A stretch of 64,000 nt of DNA from CAWIHS01 sp963836005 (GTDB taxonomy: Bacteria > Pseudomonadota > Gammaproteobacteria > GRL18). The DNA is taken from NCBI GenBank assembly GCA_963836005.1, contig CAWIHS010000001.1, positions 310,001-374,000 on the forward strand, in the 5' to 3' direction. A program made the translations under genes and the position numbers. Positions 1-9,602 of the stretch are shown piece by piece; position 1 is the first letter of the stretch; each line of letters begins with the position of its first letter. Under the pieces are notes generated by a model. That model was given only the letters and a program-made list of their open reading frames with translations, did no database searches and was not told the DNA's origin.

Positions 1-939
1 GATATGAGCATTGGACTGCTGTCGCAGCCAGCTCAGGTTTTCAATAGTTTTTGAGTTATTCTGCTTACGACTAATCAATGCCTGCACTTGCGGGTTAAAA
101 CTTTGCACGCCTACTTCAAATTGCAGATGACCAGGCGGAAAATGCTCTATCATTGTTTTTAATGTTTCAGGCAGTCGATCAGGAATAATTTCAAAATGCA
201 CAAATAGTTCTTTATCCAGCCTTTGCAGAAAGAAATCCAGAATTCTCAGACTGGATTCTATTTTCAGATTAAAAGTTCTGTCGACAAACTTGAAATTCCT
301 TGCACCGCGTTGATACAACAAATCCAGCTCATTAAGAAACATGTCCAGAGAAAACGGAATCGATGTCTTATCCAATGCAGAAAGACAAAATTGACACTTA
401 AAAGGACATCCACGAGAAGCTTCAACATAGATGACCCTGTTGCGCACATCTTCGTCAGAGTAATAGGCATAAGGGAAATTGATATGCTCCAGCGAAGCGG
501 GCTGTTCATGAATAACTTTTGGTAATTGAGCATGATTTTTCAGGATGGCCTGGCATAAGCGGGCAAAACTGAGATCAGCGGCGCCGCATATCAGGTGATC
601 CGCCCATTGAAATATCTTCTGTTGCTGGTATTCATAACTGACTTCTGGGCCGCCAATCACGATAACGATTTCAGGTTCCAGGGTTTTTATCAGTCTAACC
701 ACCTGGTAAGTTATATCCACATTCCAGATATAAACACCAAAACCAATGATCCGGGGTTTATCGAGTAAAAGCGTTTCGACAATATTGGGCGTCTTTAAAT
801 GCGAAGTAAATTCGTAAATCCTGGTCGTTGCCTGAAGCTCACCCATATTGGCATATAAATAACGCAAACCAATGGAGGCATGAATATAACTGGCATTAAC
901 GCTACAGAGGAGTATTTTAGAAGAGGATAAATCAGACAC
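1..939 (-). CDS. B12-binding radical SAM protein (DUF4080-like), partial
   Basis: The frame is open from a GTG at 937-939 to base 1, 313 codons, and runs off the window, so the C-terminus is missing. The N-terminus (residues 1-130) looks like a cobalamin-binding Rossmann domain (start SKILLCSVNASYIHAS; later IVIGGPEVSYEY). About residue 165 comes SRGCPFKCQFC, the CxxxCxxC motif that binds the radical SAM 4Fe-4S cluster, followed by a TIM-barrel-like stretch with FKFVDRTFN and FEVGVQSFN. Family members are B12-dependent radical SAM enzymes, often methylases; the substrate here is unknown. A TAA directly precedes the GTG in frame, so this is the earliest start, but no good ribosome binding site is visible. 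Confidence 0.85.
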   Translation of the reverse strand, partial: MSDLSSSKILLCSVNASYIHASIGLRYLYANMGELQATTRIYEFTSHLKTPNIVETLLLDKPRIIGFGVYIWNVDITYQVVRLIKTLEPEIVIVIGGPEVSYEYQQQKIFQWADHLICGAADLSFARLCQAILKNHAQLPKVIHEQPASLEHINFPYAYYSDEDVRNRVIYVEASRGCPFKCQFCLSALDKTSIPFSLDMFLNELDLLYQRGARNFKFVDRTFNLKIESSLRILDFFLQRLDKELFVHFEIIPDRLPETLKTMIEHFPPGHLQFEVGVQSFNPQVQALISRKQNNSKTIENLSWLRQQSNAHI

Positions 940-1053
940 TTAATACAGAAAAGTCTAGATCCCTGCTTGTATAGAGCAAGTTTTTGTGGCTATTGAGTAA
1001 CAAATCCAGTAACCGCTCAAGTGACAACAGGGATAAATATTCAGCCATGGCTG

Positions 1054-2193
1054 TTAATAAGCCGGACCTTGTCGATATTGAGGATAGTCCGGATAAGGAG
1101 ATCCATAACCTTGATAAGGATTATTATAACGGTTCTGTCTGGGCTGATATTGAGGCTCAGGCTGATAATAGGGATTAACCTGATACTGAGGCCCCTGCTG
1201 AGAATAAGAATTAGGACCATAGTCAGGCTGTTGATACTGGTTTCTAGCCTGGTAGGAGTTATAGTCTCGCTGATAGGCATCAGGTCTGGCATTGTATGAA
1301 GGCGGGGGCAGATATCCCTGATAACCACGATAACCAGAATCATACTGTGAAGGCATTGGGAGCTGAGTATCCATATTGGCGGATTGCGTCTCGCTATTCA
1401 TTTGCAAAGCGCCAGCTTGCTCAGTTTCTAGTTGCTTATCATTATCAAGGTGAACTAGACCCTTAACCTTATCAACCATTTTATTAACCTTTTCCTTAAA
1501 CCCTGTTGCAGAGTCTTCACTAGTGGTTAGCGTGGTTTCTGTATTAATATCTGGCTGGGCTGTAGATACGCTCATAGCCTGTTTAGTCGCTACAGGCATA
1601 TTCTCCTGTTGCGGCTGCACAGTTGCAGAGTCTTCTAGCGAAACCTTCGCAGCGGTTGAATTTGCGGGAGTATTATAAACTGGAGCTGTAGCGGTTTTGG
1701 ACTCAGATTGTACATCATTCAGGGTCGTTTCTGCGTTATCACCTCCCATACCGACTAAGTTTTTAACTTTGTCGACCATATGGCTAACCTTATTGCTGAC
1801 TGCATCTTTAAGTTTGAGGGTTTCCTCTTCAGCAGCTTGTAATGCTGACGTTTCTGGCTGCTCGGGAATAATAACTGTTTCTGTTTCAATGACCGTTACC
1901 GGCTGAACAACCTGTGGTTCAGGGACGGCAGAATTAAGCTGGGGATGTTCAGCCGGCAGTAGCTGATCCGCGGGAGACTGAACCGTAGCAGAGTTTGAAA
2001 TGCCTCTGCCATAACGTTTGCTAGCATCCTGATAAATATAAAATGCGGCAGCTAAAATAATTATCAGCATGATCAGATAAAAACCTCTGTCAGATGAGGT
2101 TTTTCCAGTAGTCGAAGACTGAGGGGCTGCTGTATTCTGGGTGCCCATCATGTCAAGCGTTTCATTCAGCTTGTCGTTTGTTCCTTTGCTCAT
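1054..2193 (-). CDS. Membrane-anchored low-complexity protein, Tyr/Gln/Pro-rich C-terminus
   Basis: I do not recognise a named family. The 379-residue product starts MSKGTNDKLNETLDMM, preceded by GGAG at suitable spacing; an upstream in-frame start at 2256 is less likely. One membrane segment (FYLIMLIIILAAAFYIY) lies at residues 44-60. The middle holds two related amphipathic segments, VSHMVDKVKNLVGMGG and VNKMVDKVKGLVHLDN. The last 90 residues are almost only Tyr, Gln, Pro, Asn and Gly (YQGYLPPPSYNARPDAY and similar), a prion-like composition. With one N-terminal anchor, the long tail probably lies in the periplasm. The gene lies upstream of the radical SAM gene on the same strand, 114 bp apart. 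Function unknown. Confidence 0.7.
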   Translation of the reverse strand: MSKGTNDKLNETLDMMGTQNTAAPQSSTTGKTSSDRGFYLIMLIIILAAAFYIYQDASKRYGRGISNSATVQSPADQLLPAEHPQLNSAVPEPQVVQPVTVIETETVIIPEQPETSALQAAEEETLKLKDAVSNKVSHMVDKVKNLVGMGGDNAETTLNDVQSESKTATAPVYNTPANSTAAKVSLEDSATVQPQQENMPVATKQAMSVSTAQPDINTETTLTTSEDSATGFKEKVNKMVDKVKGLVHLDNDKQLETEQAGALQMNSETQSANMDTQLPMPSQYDSGYRGYQGYLPPPSYNARPDAYQRDYNSYQARNQYQQPDYGPNSYSQQGPQYQVNPYYQPEPQYQPRQNRYNNPYQGYGSPYPDYPQYRQGPAY

Positions 2194-2528
2194 TTGTGCA
2201 ACTCCGTAATCAAAATTTTGAAGCGGACATTTTATCCCAGGCACGGATAAAAGCAAAGCACTGTGTTATTTGAACTCCGGGCTTCCGCCAGAATGAATAT
2301 TAGAACTTCCAGAGTAATTTTGCAGCACAAGAATGAAAGAAAAGGCACAGTTTGTAGCAATGCATGCACATCTGGAGCTGATTTTATTCAAAGTCGGAAT
2401 GACATGAAAACAGGAGTTAGAGAGATACTTTGCTTATTTCTCATTTAAAAATTTTCTATTCTTGACTATACTAGACATACACAAAATATAACGGCAAAAC
2501 CTGTCTTGAACTTTAACTGGAGAAAACA
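2194..2528. other. Intergenic region between divergent genes
   Basis: No convincing gene. It lies between the divergent low-complexity protein and DUF2892 genes. A TTGACT around 2463 followed by an AT-rich stretch (AAATAT) before 2529 could be a promoter for the plus-strand genes. The plus-strand frame at 2263-2448 has no homology signal I recognise. Confidence 0.4.
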
Positions 2529-2741
2529 ATGTCTATTGAGAGAGCTTTATTTGTATTGGCGGGCAGCATGGTAATTATAACGGCCCTGCTGTCAAAATAT
2601 CACAACCCTTTATGGATCTGGTTTACTGTTTTTATCGGCCTGAATATGTTTCAGAGTGCTTTTACCGGCTTTTGCCCGGCAGCAATGATTATGAAAAAAA
2701 TGGGCTTAAAGTCCGAATCTGAAATAGCTGTCGGGAAATAA
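2529..2741 (+). CDS. DUF2892 (YgaP-TM-like) small inner-membrane protein
   Basis: The 70-residue protein has two membrane segments, residues 6-22 (ALFVLAGSMVIITALL) and 27-45 (PLWIWFTVFIGLNMFQSAF), followed by the FTGFCPAAMIMKKMGL signature of the DUF2892 family. The Cys and the C-terminal cytoplasmic tail are typical; in YgaP this membrane unit is fused to a rhodanese, but here it stands alone. TGGAG lies 8 bases before the ATG. The HD-GYP gene follows 29 bp later, so the two are probably co-transcribed. Precise role unknown; the family is often linked to sulfur or thiol handling. Confidence 0.8.
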   Translation: MSIERALFVLAGSMVIITALLSKYHNPLWIWFTVFIGLNMFQSAFTGFCPAAMIMKKMGLKSESEIAVGK

Positions 2742-2770
2742 TCCCCCCTGACAGTGCACAGGCATCAACA

Positions 2771-3838
2771 ATGACTAATAACAGTGTTTTCAATGCCTTG
2801 ATGAAACTTCCCATGTATGCTTCGTTGGGACTAGATACAGTTCGTGAAGTGTCCAAATCTTATGAATTGAATAACTATCCGCATAATAAACTGATTTTTG
2901 CTCAAGGTGACTTTTCTGATCGGATGTTTATCCTGATTTCTGGCGAAGTTGCCATTACCCGACGAATGGGCATCGGCGAACGTAAACTTAAATTATTGCA
3001 GGAAGGTGACTGGTTTGGTGAGATGGGAATTATCACGCATGATGTCAGATCCGCCTCTGCCAGGGCTGTCACCGATGTCGTCTGTCTGGAATTAACCTTA
3101 GACAGATTTTCGGCTCTATTAGAAACTAATCTGGAATATTCGCAACACATTTCACGTGTCCTGATACAACGTATCAAGGACACTGAAATAAGCGCAGATT
3201 ATTATATTTTACAGGCTTATGAATCCCTGCTGTTTTCCCTTTCAAATCTGGCAGAAGCTCGCAGCATGGAAACCGGTGCACATTTACACCGGGTCAGGGA
3301 TTATTGTAAATTACTGGCTGAAAAACTGTCCAGACATCCTTTATACGAGGAAAAAATTTCGCCTTTTTTTATTGAAAATATCTACATCGTGTCACCTGTT
3401 CATGATATAGGCAAAGTAGCCATACCTGACGCTATCTTACACAAAAAAGAAAAGCTTACCGCAGAAGAGACTCTAATAATGCAGTCCCATACCTGGAAAG
3501 GCGCCAACGTGATGCTAAAACTGATGAATGATATTAAATTCCCCACCTTTGAAATGGCCTATAACGTCGTCATTGGCCACCATGAACGTTACGATGGCAG
3601 GGGTTACCCGCTAGGTTTAAAAGGTTCAAAAATCCCTCTTGAAGCCCGCATTATGAGCCTTGCAGATGTATTTGACGCCCTGCGAAGCAAACGCAGCTAT
3701 AAGCCGGAATATGAAAAACAAAAAGTCTATGAAATGATTTTAAATGAGCGGGGTAAATTTTTTGATCCGCTTATATGTGATACACTCCTGGACAGCATTG
3801 ATGAGTTTGAATCGATTTACCAGACATACCCCCATTGA
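2771..3838 (+). CDS. Cyclic-nucleotide-binding / HD-GYP c-di-GMP phosphodiesterase
   Basis: The 355-residue cytoplasmic signalling protein has two domains. Residues 15-130 form a cNMP-binding (Crp-type) beta-roll, seen in NYPHNKLIFAQGDFSDRMFILISGEV and EGDWFGEMGII. Residues 150-345 form an HD-GYP domain with HDIGK near residue 212, HHERYDGRGYPLGL near 272 and LADVFDAL near 300, so the metal ligands and the GYP motif are intact. HD-GYP proteins hydrolyse c-di-GMP, and the N-terminal domain suggests gating by a cyclic nucleotide or another small ligand. No transmembrane segment or DNA-binding domain is visible. Confidence 0.9.
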   Translation: MTNNSVFNALMKLPMYASLGLDTVREVSKSYELNNYPHNKLIFAQGDFSDRMFILISGEVAITRRMGIGERKLKLLQEGDWFGEMGIITHDVRSASARAVTDVVCLELTLDRFSALLETNLEYSQHISRVLIQRIKDTEISADYYILQAYESLLFSLSNLAEARSMETGAHLHRVRDYCKLLAEKLSRHPLYEEKISPFFIENIYIVSPVHDIGKVAIPDAILHKKEKLTAEETLIMQSHTWKGANVMLKLMNDIKFPTFEMAYNVVIGHHERYDGRGYPLGLKGSKIPLEARIMSLADVFDALRSKRSYKPEYEKQKVYEMILNERGKFFDPLICDTLLDSIDEFESIYQTYPH

Positions 3839-3908
3839 CAGCGACAGATTTCACAGTTACCTCCTTGCGCACCGGAAATATTGTTGATAGATATCACAGG
3901 AAACAATT

Positions 3909-4715
3909 ATGCTAGCAAATTGCAGTCGTCTGCTCCTCATGCTCGGAGCTTTAATAATTTCTTCCTCAGCGGCTGCAGATATTGCCGTTTTTGTACATGG
4001 CTACCAAAGCACGGGAAATACCTGGCGTGCGAAAGGTATTATTCCCATGCTGGTTTCTTATGGCTGGAAAGACGCAGGCAGATATTATCCAGCCCCCTAT
4101 TCAGTGCTTCACGATGGTCCGCCCCTGGAGGACAATTCGCTTGTAACTGCGGAGCTGCCCTCAGATGCACCCGTTGAAATTCAGGCTCAATTACTAAATA
4201 TGTACCTGCAGGATATAGTGGCTCAGCAGCCTGAGCAGTCATTACGTCTGGTAGGTCACTCGGCTGGCGGTATTGTGTCCCGGCTGGTAATGGTGAGTGA
4301 TCCGTCGCTGCCTATCAGGCAGCTTATCACCATTGCCACACCGCACCTCGGTTCCCCTATGGCAGAGATCGCTGAAATGGCGGCTAAAACTCCGGCCAGT
4401 ATTCTTGCACCACTGGCAGGTGTTGATAATGCTAGACGATCCAAACATCTGTATAAACAATTAGGCCGTGAAAGGGAAAACTATTTTTTATTCTGGCTCA
4501 ATCGTCAGCCTCATCCTGACAGTGATTATGTTTCTATTGCGCGCGCAGATGACTCCCTGTTAAACGGTGATGTGTTGGTGCCCCCTTATAGTCAGGATAT
4601 GTCCCTGGTACCGGCTATTGGACAGAAATCACGTCTGTTTCTGACTCCGGGCAAACATAGACTAAAATATGCTGACGCGCTATTAATCTTACCGTTATTG
4701 AGTGAAGGTCAATAA
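3909..4715 (+). CDS. Secreted alpha/beta-hydrolase (lipase/esterase-like)
   Basis: The 268-residue protein starts with a signal peptide (residues 1-23, ending SSSAAADI). It is followed by AVFVHGYQSTGNTW, the oxyanion-hole strand of lipase-type hydrolases, and GHSAGGIVSRL around residue 116, the nucleophile elbow GxSxG. A late GKHRLKYADALL could supply the catalytic His. It resembles PGAP1/triacylglycerol-lipase-like hydrolases; the substrate is unknown. The ATG at 3909 has GGAAAC at proper spacing. It is not MenH: it is exported and lacks that family's motifs. Confidence 0.8.
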   Translation: MLANCSRLLLMLGALIISSSAAADIAVFVHGYQSTGNTWRAKGIIPMLVSYGWKDAGRYYPAPYSVLHDGPPLEDNSLVTAELPSDAPVEIQAQLLNMYLQDIVAQQPEQSLRLVGHSAGGIVSRLVMVSDPSLPIRQLITIATPHLGSPMAEIAEMAAKTPASILAPLAGVDNARRSKHLYKQLGRERENYFLFWLNRQPHPDSDYVSIARADDSLLNGDVLVPPYSQDMSLVPAIGQKSRLFLTPGKHRLKYADALLILPLLSEGQ

Positions 4716-4814
4716 TTTTTACCTTAATCGAAGGGACAGGTTTATATTTTTATGTCAGAGCTTATTATTTCACTATAATACTATATTTGTTGCAAATATA
4801 ACTTGTAATTTTAC

Positions 4815-5402
4815 ATGAACCAATACTTCAAGGATGTTGAGAAATTCCGTAAAGATATACTGATCAGCGATGAACTTTGCGGGCAGCAGCTTCAGTTTTA
4901 TACCACCTGGGGACTTTTTTCACCCAGAAATATTGATGACGGTACACGTCTGCTGCTGGATCACATTCAGGTTAAGCCACAGGATAATTGTCTGGATATA
5001 GGCTGTGGTTACGGCCCTCTGGGCATTACTCTCGCGAGGCTTGCGCCTCAGGGACAGACAACCCTGATCGATAAAGATTTTGTTGCCATCGAGTATACGC
5101 AAAAAAACATCGCCCTGAATCAATTAAACAACTGCGAAACATTTCTTAGCAATGGCTTTAACCAACTCGGCCAACGCCGCTATGATTTAATTGTTTCCAA
5201 TCTGCCGGCCAAGGTCGGTAACGAGATGCTCAGTCTGTTTATGATTGATGCTTACCAGCATCTTGAACCTGGCGGACGTTTTTATGTCGTGACCATTAGC
5301 GGCATACGCCGATATATTGAGCGCTCCTTCAAGGAAGTGTTCGGTCATTATAAAAAAGTCAAACAGGGTAAAACCTATACGGTTGCCATGACCGTAAAAT
5401 AA
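4815..5402 (+). CDS. Class I SAM methyltransferase, RsmC/RlmG-like small domain
   Basis: The 195-residue protein has the MTS domain of RsmC-type RNA methyltransferases. LDIGCGYGPLGITLA (residues 61-75) is the SAM-binding loop, LIDKDFVAIEYTQKNI gives the acidic residue after beta-2, and DLIVSNLPAKVG holds the (N/D)PPx-like catalytic motif, here NLPA instead of NPPF. It is half the length of RsmC, which has two such domains. The likely substrate is RNA, but the altered motif leaves it open. It stands alone between the hydrolase and the transglycosylase genes. Confidence 0.75.
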   Translation: MNQYFKDVEKFRKDILISDELCGQQLQFYTTWGLFSPRNIDDGTRLLLDHIQVKPQDNCLDIGCGYGPLGITLARLAPQGQTTLIDKDFVAIEYTQKNIALNQLNNCETFLSNGFNQLGQRRYDLIVSNLPAKVGNEMLSLFMIDAYQHLEPGGRFYVVTISGIRRYIERSFKEVFGHYKKVKQGKTYTVAMTVK

Positions 5403-5517
5403 CATTTACGCAGCAGACTCCTGGATCATCCAAAATCAGGCGATAGATGAAAGAACAACAGCACCTAATACTGACTCTCAAATTAATTGGCCCGTTAAAC
5501 CAGTTGTGCATTCAAAT

Positions 5518-7752
5518 ATGGTAACAATCAGAAATACAACGCTACTTTATTTTTTCCTGCTGACAATTTTTAGCCTCAGCGTGTTAATTTCCTGTGGAGA
5601 TTCGGATAAAAAGGAAAATATAGCGATTCAAAACCAGCCTGCTCTAGCTAAAATGCCTGAAAGCTTCAGCGACAAGACCGGTAACACAAGTGTTTTAACT
5701 AAAGATACCGCTGACTGGAAAGAGATTCTCCGCAGACAAACACTACGTATTATTGTCCCTTACTTTGCCCAGCATCATCAGTACCTGCCGCGAAATTCCC
5801 TGGCAGAAGATCATGAGTTCAATATGGTGCTGCGTTTTGCGCAAATGCATGAACTAACGCCTGTTATTGTCACGGCCAATACCCATGAGGAACTGATAGA
5901 CACCCTGGAACAGGGTTACGGTGATATTATTGTCGCTAACATGAGCGTCACTGAAAAAAGAAAGGCCCGGATTAACTTTTCTTATCCCCTCAGCCACATT
6001 GATGAACAGCTGATCGTTGCGGCATCAAAAAATATTAAACTTTCCAGCGATGTAATTAACCAGCTGACGGTAGGCGTTCAGGCTCAAACTTCTTTTTTAG
6101 AAAGCGTTCAAGCACTGCAGCTTAAATACCCGCAACTTGAAATCAAGGAACTGGATCCGACACTTTCTCCGGATAATATTTTTGATGAAATGCTCGCAGG
6201 CAACATTGATGCCACCATACAGGATAGCAATCAAATGGAGCTGATCTGGCAGTACCGGCAGGATATTAAGCCTGTGCTGAAGGTATTTGATGAGCGAGCG
6301 ATTGCATGGGGAATACGAAAAAATAATCCTGAATTATTGACCATGATAAATCACTACATTAAAACCGAAAAACTTTCCAGCCATCTGCCGCACAACAGGC
6401 TCGGCGATCTTGATAAGATAAAGAAACGCAAACAGCTCAGATTAATTACCCGCAATAATGCATCAACTTATTTTTTGTGGAAAAACAAACTCATGGGTTT
6501 TGAGTACGATTTAATCAAAAAGTTTGCCAAAGAACAGGATGTCAATCTGCAAATTCTGGTTGCAGATAATTTTGAGCATATGTTTAAATGGCTTGATGAA
6601 GGTTATGGAGATATTATCGGCGCCGGATTAATTAAAACCCCGGAACGCTCTCGTCTGCCAGTGATTTTCACCGACCCTTACCAGTTTGCCCGTGAAGTCA
6701 TTGTTCAGAGAAAAGGTGAAAAACCGATTACCGATATTACCCAATTAGCCGGGCGCTCGGTCTACGTTCGCAAAAGCAGCTCTTACTGGAATACGCTGCA
6801 GGACATTCAGCAACAGGTTGTTGAGTTGAATATTGTCACCGTCCCTGAAGAAATGGAGACGGAAACAATCATCCAGCAGGTTATAGAAGGACGCTATGAT
6901 CTGACCGTTGCAGACACCCATGTCGTGGCCATTGAAAATAGCTGGCACCATGAAATTCAGGACTCACTCAAACTGACTCCTGAACAGGGACATCGCTGGA
7001 TTCTAAGAGAAACAGATAAAAAATTACTGCAGGCACTCAATAAATTTATAAAAAAACATTACAAGGGTTTGTTTTATAACGTTACCTACAATAAATATTT
7101 TAAAAATTCACGTAATCTTTTTGACATGAAAGGCAAAATAGACAACGATAAAACTATTTCTAAATATGATGCTTTAATTCAGTCTCTTGCGCAGGAATAT
7201 AACTTTGACTGGCGGCTCATCGCTGCACAGGTCAATAAAGAAAGTCAGTTCGATCCCAGGGCCCGCTCTTGGGCGGGGGCAAAAGGACTGCTGCAGGTTA
7301 TGCCCAGAACTGCCAGAGAATTGGGCATCAAGCATCTGGAAAATCCTGAGAATGGTTTGAGAGCCGGAGTGAAATACATGGACTGGATCTATCAGCAGCT
7401 GTCTGATGATCTGCCAGTCAAGGACAGAATGTGGTTTACTCTCGCAGCCTACAATGCCGGCCTTGGCCACCTGAAAGACGCCAGACGGCTGGCCGCGCAG
7501 CAGGGCTATAACCCTAACCGCTGGTTTGATAATGTTGAAAAAGCCTTTTTACTGTTATCGCAAAAAAAATACGCAAAAAAAGCACGCTATGGCTATGTCA
7601 GAGGCATTGAACCTGTAACCTATGTCAGAACCATTCAGGCATTATATGAGTTATACACCAAAAAGCATCCGGATAATCCCCCTGTTAGCCTCAATTTGCC
7701 CTTAATTACTCCTCCAGCGACTGAGCCATTATGGGCGGCCCTGGCAGCGTGA
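5518..7752 (+). CDS. MltF-like lytic transglycosylase with tandem solute-binding domains (lipoprotein)
   Basis: An N-terminal lipoprotein signal ends in LSVLISC, giving a lipid-attached Cys near residue 26. Two family 3 solute-binding-like domains follow (about residues 65-300 and 305-525), each with GYGDII near its centre. A C-terminal SLT domain (about 560-720) has QVNKESQFDPRARSWAGAKG, the catalytic Glu context, then LLQVMPRTA and AAYNAGLGHL. MltF normally has one solute-binding domain and about 500 residues; this protein has about 744 and carries two. It should cleave peptidoglycan glycan strands in the periplasm, perhaps regulated by cell-wall fragments. A GTG at 5506 is an alternative start. 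The gene overlaps the ABC exporter by 22 bp, suggesting coupled translation. Confidence 0.88.
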   Translation: MVTIRNTTLLYFFLLTIFSLSVLISCGDSDKKENIAIQNQPALAKMPESFSDKTGNTSVLTKDTADWKEILRRQTLRIIVPYFAQHHQYLPRNSLAEDHEFNMVLRFAQMHELTPVIVTANTHEELIDTLEQGYGDIIVANMSVTEKRKARINFSYPLSHIDEQLIVAASKNIKLSSDVINQLTVGVQAQTSFLESVQALQLKYPQLEIKELDPTLSPDNIFDEMLAGNIDATIQDSNQMELIWQYRQDIKPVLKVFDERAIAWGIRKNNPELLTMINHYIKTEKLSSHLPHNRLGDLDKIKKRKQLRLITRNNASTYFLWKNKLMGFEYDLIKKFAKEQDVNLQILVADNFEHMFKWLDEGYGDIIGAGLIKTPERSRLPVIFTDPYQFAREVIVQRKGEKPITDITQLAGRSVYVRKSSSYWNTLQDIQQQVVELNIVTVPEEMETETIIQQVIEGRYDLTVADTHVVAIENSWHHEIQDSLKLTPEQGHRWILRETDKKLLQALNKFIKKHYKGLFYNVTYNKYFKNSRNLFDMKGKIDNDKTISKYDALIQSLAQEYNFDWRLIAAQVNKESQFDPRARSWAGAKGLLQVMPRTARELGIKHLENPENGLRAGVKYMDWIYQQLSDDLPVKDRMWFTLAAYNAGLGHLKDARRLAAQQGYNPNRWFDNVEKAFLLLSQKKYAKKARYGYVRGIEPVTYVRTIQALYELYTKKHPDNPPVSLNLPLITPPATEPLWAALAA

Positions 7753-9602
7753 AACCAGAGCCGTATTTTACTTTCAAAAATATTTTTACTGCGGCTAAAC
7801 AGCACTATAAAAAGCCGTTATTCTTATCCAATATCATCGCTATACTGGCTGCTTTGATTGCGGTACCCATCCCATTAATTCTGCCTCTGATGGTTGATGA
7901 AGTACTGCTGGATAAGCCCGGTGCGGCGTTGTCGCTGATGGACAAATTTCTTCCCGACAGTTGGCAAACAGCAGTAATCTATATAACTAGCGCATTATTT
8001 GCATCACTTATATTGCGGCTTATTGCCGTCGTTTTGAACGTCTGGCAAATGCGAATATTTACCATCATAGCAAAATCCATAACCCTGGAAATGCGTGAAA
8101 AACTGGCTCAACACCTTAAACATATTGCCATTTCAGAATACGAATTGATAGGTAGTGGCGGTTTTGCTGCTCATTTTGTAACCGATATTGAAGTGATTGA
8201 TCAATTTATCAGCGCTACCATCAGTAAATTTATAGTCGCGCTATTGTCCATTATCGGAACCGCCGTGGTTTTACTCTGGATCAACTGGCAACTGGCCCTG
8301 GTGATTTTATTCTTTAATCCCCTGGTGATTTTTTTCACTATACGCATGGGTAAAAAAGTAAAAAATCTTAAACTGAGAGAAAATAATGCAATTGCTGTTT
8401 TTCAACAGGCGCTGGTTGAAACACTGGATGCTATCCATCAGATCCGAGCTGCTAACCGCGAAGAGTATTACCTGAAAGGATTGTTATCCAGGGCCCGGCA
8501 GGTGAGAAAACATTCCATTGCTTACTCATGGAAAACAGATACAGCGAGTCGCTTGTCAAATGTTATTTTTCTGTTTGGCTTCGACATCTTCCGGGCGCTG
8601 AGCATGATTATGGTGCTGACTTCAGGTCTTTCCATTGGTCTGATGTTTGCTGTATTTGGTTATCTATGGTTTATGATGGCGCCTGTACAGGAAGTGCTTA
8701 ATATACAATATGCCTATTTCAGCGCCAAAGCCGCACTTAACAGAGTAAACCAAATTTTTGAATTAACCCGGGAAAAGAGCATTCCTGCTAAAATTAATCC
8801 ATTTAAAAACAAAACCACTGTGTCCTTAAAACTGCAACACATCACCTTCAAATATCCTCATAGAATTGACGAAACTGAAAATAATATTCCGCTAGAAAAA
8901 GAAGTATACGGCATTATAGAGCCGGAAAGACCGCAATATATTCTTAACAATCTTTCCATGGAAATCAGCTCGGGAGAAAAACTGGCCCTGGTAGGTGCCA
9001 GTGGCGGCGGCAAATCATCATTGATCCAGATCATCCTGGGGCTTTACCCGCTTGAATCAGGGGAAATTTATTTTGATGACGTGCCCGCCAGTGATATCGG
9101 TTATGCCACCATACGTGAGAACATTTCTGCCGTGTTGCAGCATCCGGTGCTGTTTAACGATACGGTTCGTGCTAATCTGCTGCTGGGCCAATCACATGAG
9201 GATGCGCAATTATGGCATGCTTTAAAAATAGCCCAATTAGATAAAACCATTCACGATCTGCCGCAACAGCTGGATACCATGATTGGACGACAGGGAATAC
9301 GACTTTCAGGAGGTCAGAGGCAACGCCTGGCGATTGCCCGCATGGTGCTTGCAGAGCCGAAATTAATTATTCTCGATGAAGCAACCTCTGCCCTGGACAC
9401 CGAAACCGAAGCCCATTTGCATCAGTCACTGTCAGAATATTTGCAGGACAAGACCACCCTGATCATAGCCCATCGACTCAGTGCAGTAAAACAGGCCGAT
9501 AGAATTGTGGTGATTGATGATGGAGAAATCATCGCTGACGGCACGCATCATGAACTGGTTAGCAGCAATGAACTGTATTTCAGATTATATGGAATGCAGT
9601 AG
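7731..9602 (+). CDS. ABC exporter, fused membrane and ATPase domains
   Basis: The 623-residue half-transporter has about six membrane helices (residues 30-320) and an ATPase domain (355-620). Walker A is GASGGGKSS, the signature LSGGQRQR, Walker B LIILDEATSALD, and the switch His is in IIAHRLS. This is the type IV exporter (MsbA/lipid A/peptide/drug) layout and works as a dimer in the inner membrane. An insertion of about 40 residues between the first beta strand and Walker A (HRIDETENNIPLEKEVYG) is unusual. The overlap with the transglycosylase gene suggests a shared cell-envelope task; the substrate is not known. Confidence 0.9.
   Translation: MGGPGSVKPEPYFTFKNIFTAAKQHYKKPLFLSNIIAILAALIAVPIPLILPLMVDEVLLDKPGAALSLMDKFLPDSWQTAVIYITSALFASLILRLIAVVLNVWQMRIFTIIAKSITLEMREKLAQHLKHIAISEYELIGSGGFAAHFVTDIEVIDQFISATISKFIVALLSIIGTAVVLLWINWQLALVILFFNPLVIFFTIRMGKKVKNLKLRENNAIAVFQQALVETLDAIHQIRAANREEYYLKGLLSRARQVRKHSIAYSWKTDTASRLSNVIFLFGFDIFRALSMIMVLTSGLSIGLMFAVFGYLWFMMAPVQEVLNIQYAYFSAKAALNRVNQIFELTREKSIPAKINPFKNKTTVSLKLQHITFKYPHRIDETENNIPLEKEVYGIIEPERPQYILNNLSMEISSGEKLALVGASGGGKSSLIQIILGLYPLESGEIYFDDVPASDIGYATIRENISAVLQHPVLFNDTVRANLLLGQSHEDAQLWHALKIAQLDKTIHDLPQQLDTMIGRQGIRLSGGQRQRLAIARMVLAEPKLIILDEATSALDTETEAHLHQSLSEYLQDKTTLIIAHRLSAVKQADRIVVIDDGEIIADGTHHELVSSNELYFRLYGMQ

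Noticed and set aside
3909..4715. Secreted alpha/beta-hydrolase as the missing MenH
   Set aside because: It has a signal peptide and lipase-type motifs, and lies 50 kb from the men genes; MenH is cytoplasmic.
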